Notes: generated by a model not told the origin, from the letters alone. A stretch of 64,000 nt of DNA from Blastocatellia bacterium (GCA_025054955.1 JANWZE010000055.1:1-64000); one strand, 5' to 3'; numbered from the stretch's first letter, positions 28,305 through 38,100 are shown. Numbers and translations: made by a program.

Positions 28305-29471
28305 ATGAGCGATAAAATTCCGTTGAACAAAGACGACAACTATTCAAGCGAGATCATTGCTGCGCGGCAGCGGTTCATCGAAGAGAAGACCGGCGTGACG
28401 TTGCGTCACCTGAAGGCGTATTCGTTCGATCCGAGACTGACGCAAGGCAACATCGAAAATTTCACCGGCGTGGCGCAAGTGCCAATCGGTTTTGCCGGCC
28501 CGCTGCGAATCAATGGTGAGTATGCTCAAGGTGATTTCTACATCCCGCTCGCCACTACTGAAGGAACGCTCGTGGCTTCGTACAATCGCGGCATGAAAGT
28601 CATTAACCTGAGCGGTGGCGTGACGACGACGGTCGTGGTGGACCAGATGCAGCGAGCGCCTGTCTTCGTCTTCGACTCAGCGCGTGAAGCGCGTGCCTTC
28701 TGCACGTGGATTGACGAACATTTTCAGGACATCAAAGAGGTCGCTGAGTCAACAACCCGCGTCGGCAAGCTGAAGAATATCGAGCGTTATCAGGCAAACA
28801 AGTTCATTTATCTACGCTTCAACTTCAAAACCGGCGACGCGGCTGGGCAGAACATGGTCGGGCGGGCAACGTGGGCTGCCTGCGTTTATATTGCCGCCTC
28901 CAACCCGACTGTGAGGCGATGGTTTCTGGAATCCAATTTTGCGACTGACAAAAAAGCGTCGCAGGTCAACACCATGATGACCCGTGGCAAACGTGTGACG
29001 GCTGAAGTCACCATCCCGCGTCAGGTCCTGATTGAGCACCTGCGCACATCGCCGGAGAGCCTGCAATATCATTACCTTGTTTCCAACGTGGCTGGATTTG
29101 TATCCGGCGTCAATAACAATGGGCTGCACTCAGCCAATGGCATTACTGCCATGTTCATCGCGACCGGCCAGGATGTCGCCTGCGTGTCAGAGGCGTCAGC
29201 CGGCATCCTGTTTGCCGAGATCACGCCGACTGGCGATTTCTACCTGTCAATCACCATTCCATCGTTGATCGTTGGCACGTATGGCGGCGGCACAGCTCTG
29301 CCCACGCAGCGCGAGTGCTTGGAAATCCTCGGTTGTTTTGGCAAGGACAAAGTCTATCGGTTCGCCGAGATCGTTGCCGGCGTCGTCTTAGCCGGCGAGA
29401 TTTCGCTGGGTGCGTCCATCAGCGCGCAAGATTGGGTAACCAGTCATGAACAGTACGGACGGAATCGGTAA
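28305..29471 (+). CDS. Hydroxymethylglutaryl-CoA reductase (class I-like)
   Basis: The 388-residue enzyme reduces HMG-CoA to mevalonate. ENFTGVAQVPIGFAGPLRI and ATTEGTLVASYNRG (catalytic Glu) match class I, not class II. DKKAS carries the catalytic Lys, GDAAGQNMV the NADP-site Asp, and SHEQYGRNR the C-terminal catalytic His. It lacks the eukaryotic membrane domain. The RBS is GGGAGG. No other mevalonate-pathway gene is in the window, so its use (isoprenoids or a specialised product) is open. Confidence 0.9.
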   Translation: MSDKIPLNKDDNYSSEIIAARQRFIEEKTGVTLRHLKAYSFDPRLTQGNIENFTGVAQVPIGFAGPLRINGEYAQGDFYIPLATTEGTLVASYNRGMKVINLSGGVTTTVVVDQMQRAPVFVFDSAREARAFCTWIDEHFQDIKEVAESTTRVGKLKNIERYQANKFIYLRFNFKTGDAAGQNMVGRATWAACVYIAASNPTVRRWFLESNFATDKKASQVNTMMTRGKRVTAEVTIPRQVLIEHLRTSPESLQYHYLVSNVAGFVSGVNNNGLHSANGITAMFIATGQDVACVSEASAGILFAEITPTGDFYLSITIPSLIVGTYGGGTALPTQRECLEILGCFGKDKVYRFAEIVAGVVLAGEISLGASISAQDWVTSHEQYGRNR

Positions 29472-29612
29472 TGTCGGTGGTCGTTCGTCCAACAATGCCG
29501 TTCATTTGATTGGTGAGAATTGAAAATACGATGTGGGTGATCACCGACCGACCCGATCTCCATTGAATGCCGCGATGCCGGATAGGGCGTGCCGCTGCAC
29601 GATGATGGGGCG

Positions 29613-31319
29613 CTAGTAACCAATCGCGCGGCCCTCCAGTCGCGCGTCAGACGCTCCTAACCGGATACCCGTCTCAGGCTCAATCATGATGCCGTGCGCG
29701 TCGCCGATCAAGCGCGGTCTATCGCGAAACTTGTGTCCCATCCGTTTCATGATCTCCATTGTGTCACGGGACAGACCAAACGGTTCATAAACAATTTCGT
29801 CAGGCAGCCATTGATGATGGATGCGCGGCATATCAATGGCCTGCTGAATGTCCATCTTGAACTCGATCACATTGAGGATCGTTTGCAAGACGGTATTGAT
29901 AATGGTCGGCCCGCCCGGACTGCCTACGGCAAACGCAGGTTGCCCATCTTTCAGCACGATGGTCGGCGTCATCGCTGACAGAGGGCGTTTGCGCGGACCG
30001 ATGGAGTTGGCCTCGCCTTGAATCAGGCCGAACATGTTTGGCACGCCCGGTTTGCTCGAGAAGTCGTCCATTTCGTTGTTCAGCAAGATGCCGGTGCCAC
30101 GTGCGACCACACCGCTACCGTAGCTGCCGTTGAGGGTATACGTGTTGGAAACGATATTGCCCGCGGCGTCAATGATTGTGTAGTGCGTTGTTTGTTCAGA
30201 CTCCTCGGTTGTTGGCTGGCCGTGTTTGATGAGGCGGCTAGGCGTCGCGCGCTTCAGGTTAATTGTGCGTCGGTGTTGTTGCAGGTAAGCTGGCGAAGTC
30301 AGCGCAGCGACGGGAATCGGGGAGAAATCAGGATCGCCAAGAAAATGCGCGCGGTCGGCAAACGCTCGTCGCATGACCTCGACGAGCAGGTGCAAATAGG
30401 CAGCCGAGTTGTGCCCTAGCGAGGCTACATCGTAAGGTTCGAGCAGGCGCAACATCTGGATGAGCGCGACGCCGCCGGAGCTGGGCGGTGGCGCAGTGAT
30501 AATCTCGTATCCACGATAGTTCAGGCGAAGTGGTTGGCGTTCGACGACGCGGTAGGATTGCAGGTCTTCGAGCGTGATCAACCCGCCGTTTTGAGCCATG
30601 TCTTGGACAATCATCCGCGCTGTTTCGCCGCGGTAAAATTCATCGGGTCCGCGCTCCATCAAGCGTCGCAAGGTGGCCGCCAGTTCAGGTTGGCGTAGGA
30701 TTTCGCCTTCTTGATAGAAGTTGCCATCACGCAGGAAAATGCGATTGCTATCAGGAAAGCGCGAGAGCGCCTCTCGAGCATCCATCAGAGAACGGCTGAG
30801 CAACCGACTGACGGTGAATCCTTCTCGCGCGAGCGTTTCAGCCGGTTGTATCAGCTCTGTCCATGAGCGCGTTCCGTATTTCTCCAGCGCGAACGACAGG
30901 CCAGCGACCGTGCCGGGCACCGCTACGGCTTTGTACCCGATGGTCGAAGCTTGAGGAATGACGTTGCCACGTTCGTCTAAATACAGATCGCGATGCGCGC
31001 GCAGGGGCGCCATTTCGCGATAATCAATCATCGTGGCTCGTCCATCGGCCAGACGAATCAACATGAATCCACCGCCACCGAGATTGCCGGCTGCCGGATA
31101 CACAACAGCCAGCGCCAAGCCAACGGCTACGGCGGCATCAATCGCGTTGCCACCGCGTTTGAGAATCTCAGCGCCCACGCGCGAAGCCAGTTCATGAGTG
31201 GAGGCGACCATGCCATGCCGCCCGCGCACCGGCCGGCGCGTCGCCGATTCCGCCGGCCATTGTGCCATCAGCAGTAATACAAGAATGAAAAGACCAATCA
31301 TCTGTTGCGCCCGTTTCAT
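29613..31319 (-). CDS. ggt: Gamma-glutamyltransferase, secreted
   Basis: The 568-residue precursor cleaves gamma-glutamyl bonds such as in glutathione and transfers the glutamyl group. The signal peptide is MKRAQQMIGLFILVLLLMA. The autoprocessing/catalytic Thr is in EQTTHYTIIDAAGN. The downstream NNEMDDFSSKPG and GSPGGPTIINTV are also family motifs. ATG 31319 is chosen because GGAG lies just upstream and it begins the signal peptide; the frame continues 10 codons further but overlaps alaX. It follows alaX by 1 bp. Confidence 0.94.
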   Translation of the reverse strand: MKRAQQMIGLFILVLLLMAQWPAESATRRPVRGRHGMVASTHELASRVGAEILKRGGNAIDAAVAVGLALAVVYPAAGNLGGGGFMLIRLADGRATMIDYREMAPLRAHRDLYLDERGNVIPQASTIGYKAVAVPGTVAGLSFALEKYGTRSWTELIQPAETLAREGFTVSRLLSRSLMDAREALSRFPDSNRIFLRDGNFYQEGEILRQPELAATLRRLMERGPDEFYRGETARMIVQDMAQNGGLITLEDLQSYRVVERQPLRLNYRGYEIITAPPPSSGGVALIQMLRLLEPYDVASLGHNSAAYLHLLVEVMRRAFADRAHFLGDPDFSPIPVAALTSPAYLQQHRRTINLKRATPSRLIKHGQPTTEESEQTTHYTIIDAAGNIVSNTYTLNGSYGSGVVARGTGILLNNEMDDFSSKPGVPNMFGLIQGEANSIGPRKRPLSAMTPTIVLKDGQPAFAVGSPGGPTIINTVLQTILNVIEFKMDIQQAIDMPRIHHQWLPDEIVYEPFGLSRDTMEIMKRMGHKFRDRPRLIGDAHGIMIEPETGIRLGASDARLEGRAIGY

Positions 31320-31320
31320 A

Positions 31321-32544
31321 TCAGTCTCCTGCATGCCATGATTCATCAAGTTGATTGACCACCCAGCTCAAACTCTCGGCGAGTGTCGAGGCCTGAGCGA
31401 TGCTGCCCTGTGCCCACTCTGGCGAGCCACCGCCCCGTCCACCGAAGCGCTCTGTCACTCGCTTGATCCACTCGGCCATGTTGATCTGCATATCGGCTGA
31501 GCGGGCGAAAAGCAGCCGTCCGGCGCCGCGATCCACCACACCAAACAGCGCGACCACGTTGCCTCGGTCGCACAGCTTTCGCGCCACCACCGTTGCCTCC
31601 TCAAGCGCACGATCATCAAACACCTTGCTCACAAGCCGGCGGCCTGCGCGTGAGTCAGCCGTCTGAAGCAGTGATTCAGCTTCGGCTTCGGCCGCCAGCT
31701 CCAGCAATGCGCGGATGCGCCGTCGTTGCTGTTTGTTTTCGTCAAGTAGCCGCGCGACCTGCTCCGGCGCCTGCTCGCGCCCAACCGTGAGCATCTGGGC
31801 AATGGCTTTCGCCGCCCCATTGGCTGCGCGGTAATCACGCAACGCGCGCGCCCCGCACACGAACTCAACGCGACACATCTTCTTGACGCGCTCCCAGCCG
31901 CGAATCGCCACCAGGCCGATTTCACCAGTCTGCTCCACATGTGTCCCACAACAGGGTGAAAAATCAAAATCGCTGAATTCAATGATCCGCACCATGTCGC
32001 CCTTGTATGTATCTCGACGAATCGGAAACCGGCTCAGTTCTGTTGATCGCACATGGTGAATTTTGGTCGGCCGATTTTCAAAGATGATGCGATTGGCAAG
32101 GTCTTCCGCTTGGCGCATCACCGTTTCATCCGGCCGGTCCCACTCCAGATCAATGGTCGAATTCTCTGCGCCAAGATGAAAACTTTTGGTTTCAATGCCA
32201 CCAATTTTCACGAATGCTTGTGAGAGGATATGCTGACCGCTGTGTTGTTGCATGTGGTCAAATCGTCGCGCCCAATCAATCACGCCGGTGACCGAGTCAC
32301 CGACGCGGAAATCCATCGCTCCTTCGACGATATGCCAAACGGCGCCGGTTTCTTCCTGCTCAATCACATCCACGACGCGCGCCTGACCAAGCCAGCCCGT
32401 GTCATGTGGTTGTCCGCCGCCTGTCGGATAGAATGCTGTTGCATCGAGAATAACGGCGTGCTGGTGCTGTTTCGGCAAGACCTCAACAATCCTGCTAGTA
32501 AATTGCTTGAGTCGTGAGTTGGTATGATAGAGTCGTTCTGTCAT
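31321..32544 (-). CDS. Alanyl-tRNA trans-editing protein (AlaX, long form)
   Basis: The 407-residue protein resembles the editing and C-terminal parts of AlaRS and removes Ser or Gly from mischarged tRNA-Ala. The zinc site is HMQQHSGQH plus CCGTHVE. YPTGGGQPHDTG near residue 40 is the usual N-terminal motif. The C-terminal ~120 residues form a DHHA1-like domain (GGRGGGSPEWAQGS). It is translationally coupled with ggt. It is one of two trans-editing factors in this window, with the Thr-editing domain at 12.6 kb. Confidence 0.9.
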   Translation of the reverse strand: MTERLYHTNSRLKQFTSRIVEVLPKQHQHAVILDATAFYPTGGGQPHDTGWLGQARVVDVIEQEETGAVWHIVEGAMDFRVGDSVTGVIDWARRFDHMQQHSGQHILSQAFVKIGGIETKSFHLGAENSTIDLEWDRPDETVMRQAEDLANRIIFENRPTKIHHVRSTELSRFPIRRDTYKGDMVRIIEFSDFDFSPCCGTHVEQTGEIGLVAIRGWERVKKMCRVEFVCGARALRDYRAANGAAKAIAQMLTVGREQAPEQVARLLDENKQQRRRIRALLELAAEAEAESLLQTADSRAGRRLVSKVFDDRALEEATVVARKLCDRGNVVALFGVVDRGAGRLLFARSADMQINMAEWIKRVTERFGGRGGGSPEWAQGSIAQASTLAESLSWVVNQLDESWHAGD

Positions 32545-32685
32545 GGCAGAATCGTTTAGTTGAAGTCATCGGTTTGTCAAGCACGTTGGCCAGGAGGCCC
32601 CTGACCAGCGCGTGATGAGGATTCTTGTTAGCATGTTCATAGACACACGTTCTCGGGTTTGCGTGATTGCTTGCGGCCAGCATTG

Positions 32686-33636
32686 TTAGAGAGTCTTCTC
32701 GGTTTGCCCGACCAGTCTGCCGGAGAAATACAACCACAGCAGCACTGCGCTCATGATCGCTACCGCGAACTTGTAATACGGTGAGATGTTCGACGGAGAT
32801 ATAAAACCTTCAATGAGCGCCGCTATGGCCAGCATGGGGATGCAGCCCAAGATCAGTTGAACGGCCATCCGCCCGTTGACAATGAGCGCGTGTTTTCGCG
32901 TTAGCGCCTCCGGTATTAGCAATGCTTTGCCGATCAATAAGCCGGCGGCGCCGGCAATAAAAATCGCTGCCAGCTCCAACACGCCATGCGCAGCGACGAA
33001 GACCAGAATCGGCGTGAATTTGTGTTTGACACAGAGCGAAATGACCGCGCCAATGCTCAATCCGTTCAATGCGAGTATTGCCACTGTGCCAAGGCCAGCC
33101 GTGATGCCCAGCGCGAATGCAAGAAACGTAACCATGATGTTGTTGACCATAATGCCCGACGAGGCGATAGGATTCAGACCGACGATATTCTCCGTCCAGT
33201 TTTCGCGTTGGATAACGCGCTCGCGCATGCCCGGCGCGACCAATGAGGAGAACGATTCGTCCATGTAGGACGTCACGAAACTGAGGCTGCCCATGACAAA
33301 GAAAATCAGGAACGCGGTCAGCACGTAAGGAAAAAACTGGCGCACCATCGCTGGAAACTGATAGCGATAAAAGTGGACGATATTGTAGAATCGAGCCTTG
33401 TCCGTGCGATAGATCAGGCCATGCGCGCGCACCATCAGATGATTCAGATAGAGAGCGACACGTTCATCACGAACGTGTTGGCGAGCCATTGCCAAATCCG
33501 TGGCGGCGCGGCGATAGAGCCGGTTCAATTCACGGAATTCATCCGGGGTCAATCGCGCGCGGGTTCGCGTCAATCGCTCGATGTATTGTTCGAGCTTGCG
33601 CCAATCATCTTTGCGTAACTGGACGAAGCTGGACAT
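32686..33636 (-). CDS. SpoIIM-family (stage II sporulation protein M) membrane protein
   Basis: The product has about 316 residues. The N-terminal ~100 residues are helical and cytoplasmic (FVQLRKDDWRKLEQYIERL...RRAATDLAMAR). Five or so membrane segments follow, with the family phrase IMVNNIMVTFLAFALGITAGLG and AAHGVLELAAIFIAGAAG. In non-sporulating bacteria this family often pairs with RDD proteins; its role is unknown. The ATG at 33636 directly abuts the ATG of the divergent RDD gene. A start up to 37 codons upstream (33747) is possible but would overlap that gene. Confidence 0.82.
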   Translation of the reverse strand: MSSFVQLRKDDWRKLEQYIERLTRTRARLTPDEFRELNRLYRRAATDLAMARQHVRDERVALYLNHLMVRAHGLIYRTDKARFYNIVHFYRYQFPAMVRQFFPYVLTAFLIFFVMGSLSFVTSYMDESFSSLVAPGMRERVIQRENWTENIVGLNPIASSGIMVNNIMVTFLAFALGITAGLGTVAILALNGLSIGAVISLCVKHKFTPILVFVAAHGVLELAAIFIAGAAGLLIGKALLIPEALTRKHALIVNGRMAVQLILGCIPMLAIAALIEGFISPSNISPYYKFAVAIMSAVLLWLYFSGRLVGQTEKTL

Positions 33637-34446
33637 ATGCTTGATAACGAGCTGGCCATCGAGACGCCTGAGCATGTCGAGCTCTCTTTTGCGCTCGCCA
33701 GCATCGGGAACCGCTTTCTCGCTTGTGCCACCGATCACATTATACAAATCCTGCTGATCTTTGCCATCGCCCTCGCCGTCTATTCGTTTGAAGTCAGCTT
33801 GACCTCACTCGGCGCCCAATACGGTGTCAACTGGGTTCTGGCGGGAGCCATCTTGCTGGTGTTTTTGATCGGCGTCGGGTATTTCGTTGCATTCGAGACG
33901 CTGTGGAACGGACAAACGCCCGGAAAACGATGGATGCGCCTGCGAGTGGTTCGACAAGACGCGCGTCCCATCGGGTTCTATGAAGCGCTCATTCGCAACC
34001 TCATTCGGCTGGTTGACATGATGCCGATGCCCTCTTATTTCATCGGGATTGTTTCGATTTTCTTCAGTCAACACTATCGCCGATTAGGCGATTATGCCGC
34101 CGGCACCGTCGTGGTCAAGGAGCGAGCCACCGAAGCGCCGCAGTTTGCTCAATTGTTTGAGGCCGAAGAGAACATCAAATCGCTCGGCAGCGCCGATGCC
34201 TCTGCCATGCTGATCCAACCATATCTGCTACGGCTGATCACTTCGGAGGAGATAAGGGCTGTGGATGCCTTCTTGCGGCGCCGCGCCTCACTGGAGCCAC
34301 AACGGCGGCAGTTCCTAGCTTACCGCATTGCTGCGCCATTGATGATGAAAATGCGAGTGCCCATCCAGTCTGCTCACCACTATGAAGCGTTTCTTGAAAC
34401 GTTGCATCAACAGTACACAGCGCAAGCCAAGTATCTCTCCAAATGA
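33637..34446 (+). CDS. RDD-family membrane protein
   Basis: The 269-residue protein starts LAIETPEHVELSFALASIGNRFLA and has three membrane helices. The RDD-type phrase GQTPGKRWMRLRVVRQD follows. A ~100-residue soluble C-terminal part is predicted to be helical. Neighbouring SpoIIM and RDD genes are common in several phyla and suggest one membrane complex. Its start codon forms CATATG with the divergent spoIIM start, so neither gene has a private 5' leader. Confidence 0.82.
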   Translation: MLDNELAIETPEHVELSFALASIGNRFLACATDHIIQILLIFAIALAVYSFEVSLTSLGAQYGVNWVLAGAILLVFLIGVGYFVAFETLWNGQTPGKRWMRLRVVRQDARPIGFYEALIRNLIRLVDMMPMPSYFIGIVSIFFSQHYRRLGDYAAGTVVVKERATEAPQFAQLFEAEENIKSLGSADASAMLIQPYLLRLITSEEIRAVDAFLRRRASLEPQRRQFLAYRIAAPLMMKMRVPIQSAHHYEAFLETLHQQYTAQAKYLSK

Positions 34447-34600
34447 ACCTGGTCCGGATGCAACGGAGAAGGTTCGTTCAGACAGCTTTGCCGATGCCTG
34501 ACCACTCCATGGGCTTGCTCAAGTTGGGTTGGTGCGCTACTTTACTCATTCCAGCCGACATCACATTAAATTGAGATTTGAAATCGAAGGAGGTGGTGAT

Positions 34601-35491
34601 ATGCAAATTAAAACTGTCGGCGTGATCGGCGCTGGGCTGATGGGCTCCGGCATCGCCCAAGTGACGGCCACCGCCGGATACAAGACGATCGTTCGCGAAC
34701 TCACCGACGAGCTTGTCGAGAAGGGACTCTCACGGATCACGCAATCGCTCACTCAGTTGGTCGAGAAAGGCAAGATGTCAACCGACCAACAACAAGCTAT
34801 CGAGGCTCGGTTACAGGGCACGACCGATGATGAGCCGCTCGCTGAGTGTGATCTGATCATCGAGGCCATCATCGAGCAGTTGCCCGAGAAGATAAAGACG
34901 TTCACGCGGCTTGACCAGCTTTGCCGACCGGAAGCGATCTTTGCCAGCAATACATCCTCGCTCTCTATCACTGAGATGATGGCTGCCCTGCAACCGGCGC
35001 GGCAGCCACGCTTTGTTGGTCTGCACTTTTTTAATCCTGTGCCGGTTATGAAGCTTGTGGAAGTGATTCGGACGATCCTGACCGATCCCGATGTTTATCA
35101 AACCGCCACAGCGTTTGCTCAAAGCCTGGACAAAGTGGCCGTACAGACGACAGATCGAACCGGCTTCATTGTGAATCGGCTGCTGGTGCCGTACCTGCTC
35201 GATGCTGTTCGCGCGTTGGAAGAAGGTGTCGCTAGCATTACCGACTTGGATAACGCCATGAAACTTGGTTGCGGGCATCCCATGGGACCGTTAACACTGC
35301 TGGATTTCGTCGGGCTTGATACCACCTATTTTATTGCCAATGTCATGTTCGACGAGTTCAAAGAGAAACGCTTCGCTGCGCCGCCGCTGTTGAAGCGGAT
35401 GGTGATGGCCGGCTTACATGGACGCAAGACAGGCAAAGGATTCTACGATTATACCGATCCGAAGAATCCAAAGCCGATGCCATTATTGTGA
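34601..35491 (+). CDS. 3-hydroxybutyryl-CoA dehydrogenase
   Basis: The 296-residue enzyme oxidises 3-hydroxyacyl-CoA with NAD(P), or runs in reverse for C4 synthesis. The Rossmann motif GVIGAGLMGSGIAQ opens the protein. The catalytic His region is GLHFFNPVPVMKLVEVI, and the C-terminal domain reads FIVNRLLVPYLLDAVRALEEG and GRKTGKGFYDY. It has the short monofunctional length. The RBS AAGGAGGTGG precedes ATG 34601. An enoyl-CoA hydratase follows 150 bp downstream. Confidence 0.93.
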   Translation: MQIKTVGVIGAGLMGSGIAQVTATAGYKTIVRELTDELVEKGLSRITQSLTQLVEKGKMSTDQQQAIEARLQGTTDDEPLAECDLIIEAIIEQLPEKIKTFTRLDQLCRPEAIFASNTSSLSITEMMAALQPARQPRFVGLHFFNPVPVMKLVEVIRTILTDPDVYQTATAFAQSLDKVAVQTTDRTGFIVNRLLVPYLLDAVRALEEGVASITDLDNAMKLGCGHPMGPLTLLDFVGLDTTYFIANVMFDEFKEKRFAAPPLLKRMVMAGLHGRKTGKGFYDYTDPKNPKPMPLL

Positions 35492-35638
35492 TCCCAGATT
35501 TCTGAGTTCCAACCCAAGGGGACAAAATAGGGGCATGGTGGGATGGAATAACGATTATTGTGAATCTCAGACTTCTGACTTCCAACCCAAGCACGACACG
35601 GGTTGTGTGATTGACCACCGATGGCTGATGGAGGATGT
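35492..35638. repeat. Spacer with two copies of a short repeat related to the argS insertion
   Basis: The phrase (T)C(A)AGA(T/C)TTCTGA(G/C)TTCCAACCCAAG occurs at about 35495-35518 and 35567-35590. Its core, AGACTTCTGACTTCCAA, is close to AGACTTCGGACTTCAAA read on the minus strand inside argS. Confidence 0.55.
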
Positions 35639-36421
35639 ATGACGTTTGACAATCTCTTATATGAAAAGCGCGAAGGTATTGCCTATGTGACCATCAATCG
35701 CCCGGAGAAGCTCAACGCCTTGAATGCTGCTGTGATGGAGGAGCTGGACAGAGTGTTTACCAGCATCGCCGAGGATGATGACGTCAAGGTCGTCATTCTG
35801 ACAGGCGCCGGTGACAAAGCCTTTGTGGCCGGCGCTGACATCAGCGAGCTGGCTGTGCAAACCCCAGTGCAGGGAAAAGACATGGCCGAGTATGGGCAGG
35901 AAGTGCTCAACTTCATTGAAGAGCTGGGCAAGCCCGTCATTGCTGCCATCAACGGATTCGCGCTGGGAGGCGGCTGCGAGTTGGCCATGGCCTGCACGCT
36001 GCGTATCGCCTCCGAAAACGCCAAATTGGGACAGCCGGAAGTCAAATTAGGCTTGATCCCCGGTTATGGCGGGACACAGCGATTGCCACGGCTAATTGGC
36101 AAAGGCCGCGCGCTGGAATGGATTCTCACCGGCGAGATGATGTCAGCGCAGGAAGCCTACCGCATCGGGCTTGTCAATCACGTCACATCCCCGGACGAGC
36201 TGATACCAACCGCCGAACGCATTGCCAAACAGATCATGGCGAACGCCCCTCTGGCCATCCGCTTCTGTCTTGAGGCTGTCAATGCGGGATTGGAAATGCC
36301 ACAAGACGAAGCCATGCGATTCGAGGCAACTCTGTTCGGACTGGTCTGCACAACCGAAGATATGCGCGAAGGCACGAAGGCGTTTCTGGAAAAACGGAAG
36401 GCCAATTTCCAGGGAAAATAA
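35639..36421 (+). CDS. Enoyl-CoA hydratase (crotonase family)
   Basis: The 260-residue enzyme hydrates enoyl-CoA. The N-terminal phrase VTINRPEKLNALN, the oxyanion loop GADISEL and NGFALGGGCELAMAC, and the catalytic Glu region GQPEVKLGLIPGYGGTQRL are all present. ATG 35639 follows GGAGG. With the upstream 3-hydroxyacyl-CoA dehydrogenase it forms the middle two steps of a short-chain beta-oxidation or crotonyl-CoA route; thiolase and acyl-CoA dehydrogenase are not in the window. Confidence 0.93.
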   Translation: MTFDNLLYEKREGIAYVTINRPEKLNALNAAVMEELDRVFTSIAEDDDVKVVILTGAGDKAFVAGADISELAVQTPVQGKDMAEYGQEVLNFIEELGKPVIAAINGFALGGGCELAMACTLRIASENAKLGQPEVKLGLIPGYGGTQRLPRLIGKGRALEWILTGEMMSAQEAYRIGLVNHVTSPDELIPTAERIAKQIMANAPLAIRFCLEAVNAGLEMPQDEAMRFEATLFGLVCTTEDMREGTKAFLEKRKANFQGK

Positions 36422-36517
36422 ACGGTGCCGTTGGAGTTGATTGAAGCTCTGTCCCGTGTGGCTGGTTATTGGTTCTTTGTCAAGATATGATCGCTGAAAA
36501 CTCATAGCTGATAACCT

Positions 36518-36970
36518 ATGGGCTCCAGACGTAAAGCTCGCGAATCAGCCATGCAGTTGCTGTATCAATACGATTTTGCCAAGCAGCCAATGGAAGAATT
36601 GTTCAAATCGTATTGGCAGAATTTGCGTGAGGATGTAGATGAAGACGTGCGTCAGTATGCTACTCGTCTGGCTGTTGGGACGCTGGAGCATCTGGATGAA
36701 GTGGATGAACAGATCAGCCGGCATGCCCATCATTGGCGGCTGCCGCGCATGGCGTCAGTTGATCGCAGCATTCTGCGTGTGGCTGTATACGAAATGCTCT
36801 ATGAGCCAGAAACACCGCGGGTGGTCGTGATTGATGAAGCGATTGAAATCGCGCGCCGCTATTCAACCTATGAAGCGACGCAATTCATCAACGGATTGCT
36901 CGATGCCATCCGCCGCCACTTGGAAAGCGATACGCCGCTTCGAGCTCAATGGACCAGGAAGGACGGTTAG
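36518..36970 (+). CDS. nusB: Transcription antitermination factor NusB
   Basis: The 150-residue helical protein begins GSRRKARESAMQLLYQYDF. It has the family C-terminal half VDRSILRVAVYEMLYEPETPRVVVIDEAIEIARRYSTYEATQFINGLLDAI. It forms part of the rRNA antitermination complex. No ribH or other usual neighbour is present. The start lacks a strong RBS. Confidence 0.95.
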   Translation: MGSRRKARESAMQLLYQYDFAKQPMEELFKSYWQNLREDVDEDVRQYATRLAVGTLEHLDEVDEQISRHAHHWRLPRMASVDRSILRVAVYEMLYEPETPRVVVIDEAIEIARRYSTYEATQFINGLLDAIRRHLESDTPLRAQWTRKDG

Positions 36971-37114
36971 CCAAATCCGGCGCGTGATGCGCCACTTCAA
37001 ATTGCAACTTGCTCAGTGCCGTCGTGGTCAGGATGCCCGGCATGGTGCGCGCCTAATGCGCCACTTCACACAAATTGCAACACCCAGCTTCACGCAGAGC
37101 GTTCGTCTGGGCAG
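36971..37114. repeat. Short direct repeat between convergent nusB and trmI
   Basis: GATGCGCCACTTCAAATTGC at about 36986 and AATGCGCCACTTCACACAAATTGC at about 37053 are imperfect copies about 67 bp apart. The genes on both sides converge here. No clear T-tailed terminator is seen. Confidence 0.45.
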
Positions 37115-37960
37115 TCAGGCGTTGGATTCATCCAATTGCGAATTATTTTCCGGTTCCGGCTGCGACTGGTTGACTGGAAGTGAAAGCCGCACCGCCTTTC
37201 GCGCGAATGTGAGAAAACCGGTGTGACTGATCATGCGCTCGAAGGGACGGGTCTTGCCGCGTCGAGCAAGAATGTGACGCAACAGCAGCTCGACCGTTTC
37301 GATCATGACGAATCCAGCTTGGTCAAGCGCCTCAACCATGCGCTCGATTTGATTGTAGGTTGGGGAGAGCGAGGCTAACCGTCCGCCACCACGTAACGCG
37401 CGCGCAGCAGCCTGGACGCCTTCCCACGGCGCTGGCAGGTCCAGTAGCACCACATCAACATCCTGTTCATCAAATCCCTCGGATACATCTCTGGTTTTGT
37501 ATTCGACAAGATCGGCAAAGCCAGCCCGCTCCACATTGAGTCGCGCATTTTTCAGAAATCGTTCGTCGCGTTCATACACATACACGCGACCGTGCGGCGC
37601 GACGGCGTGAGCCAGCGCCAGCGTGGATGAGCCCGAGCCGGCGCCGCATTCGATCACGCGCATGCCCGGTCCGACGCCCGTCTTGATGAGGATCAGGCCG
37701 GCATCTTTCGGGTAGATGATCTGCGTCATCCGCTTGACTTTCATCATACGGTCTTCCAGCGTCGGTTCAAGCAGGAAGTAAGGCGTGCCAAGCGAGCTGA
37801 AAATGACGTCTCCGTAGGCTTTGCCGATCATGTCGTTGTGTCGCAACTGCCCGTGATGGGTCGAAAGGGTTTGGTCTGTCGCCACAGCGATCAAGTAGGT
37901 TTTTCGGTCAGGGGAGTAGAGCAGGACCCAGGCTCCAGGTTCAATGCGTGTACTCGTCAT
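37115..37960 (-). CDS. trmI: tRNA (adenine-58-N1)-methyltransferase TrmI
   Basis: The 281-residue class I methyltransferase makes m1A58 in the T-loop. It has the N-terminal beta domain with GDVIFSSLGTPYFLLEPT. The SAM motif is VIECGAGSGSSTLALAHAV, and LLDLPAPWEGV is the catalytic (D..PAPW) segment. The C-terminal ~25 residues are polar and variable. It is convergent with nusB. Its 5' side faces the structured region before perR. Confidence 0.9.
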   Translation of the reverse strand: MTSTRIEPGAWVLLYSPDRKTYLIAVATDQTLSTHHGQLRHNDMIGKAYGDVIFSSLGTPYFLLEPTLEDRMMKVKRMTQIIYPKDAGLILIKTGVGPGMRVIECGAGSGSSTLALAHAVAPHGRVYVYERDERFLKNARLNVERAGFADLVEYKTRDVSEGFDEQDVDVVLLDLPAPWEGVQAAARALRGGGRLASLSPTYNQIERMVEALDQAGFVMIETVELLLRHILARRGKTRPFERMISHTGFLTFARKAVRLSLPVNQSQPEPENNSQLDESNA

Positions 37961-38100
37961 AACATGGTATTACGGTTGACGCTTGTTAATCGAGTTGACT
38001 CGTCACATTCATGCTTGACCAGCAGCACAATGACGCGCCATTATAGACGAAAGTTCACTGAAAAAAAATAATAGCGAATCGGCAAGAGACCACCGAGCAT

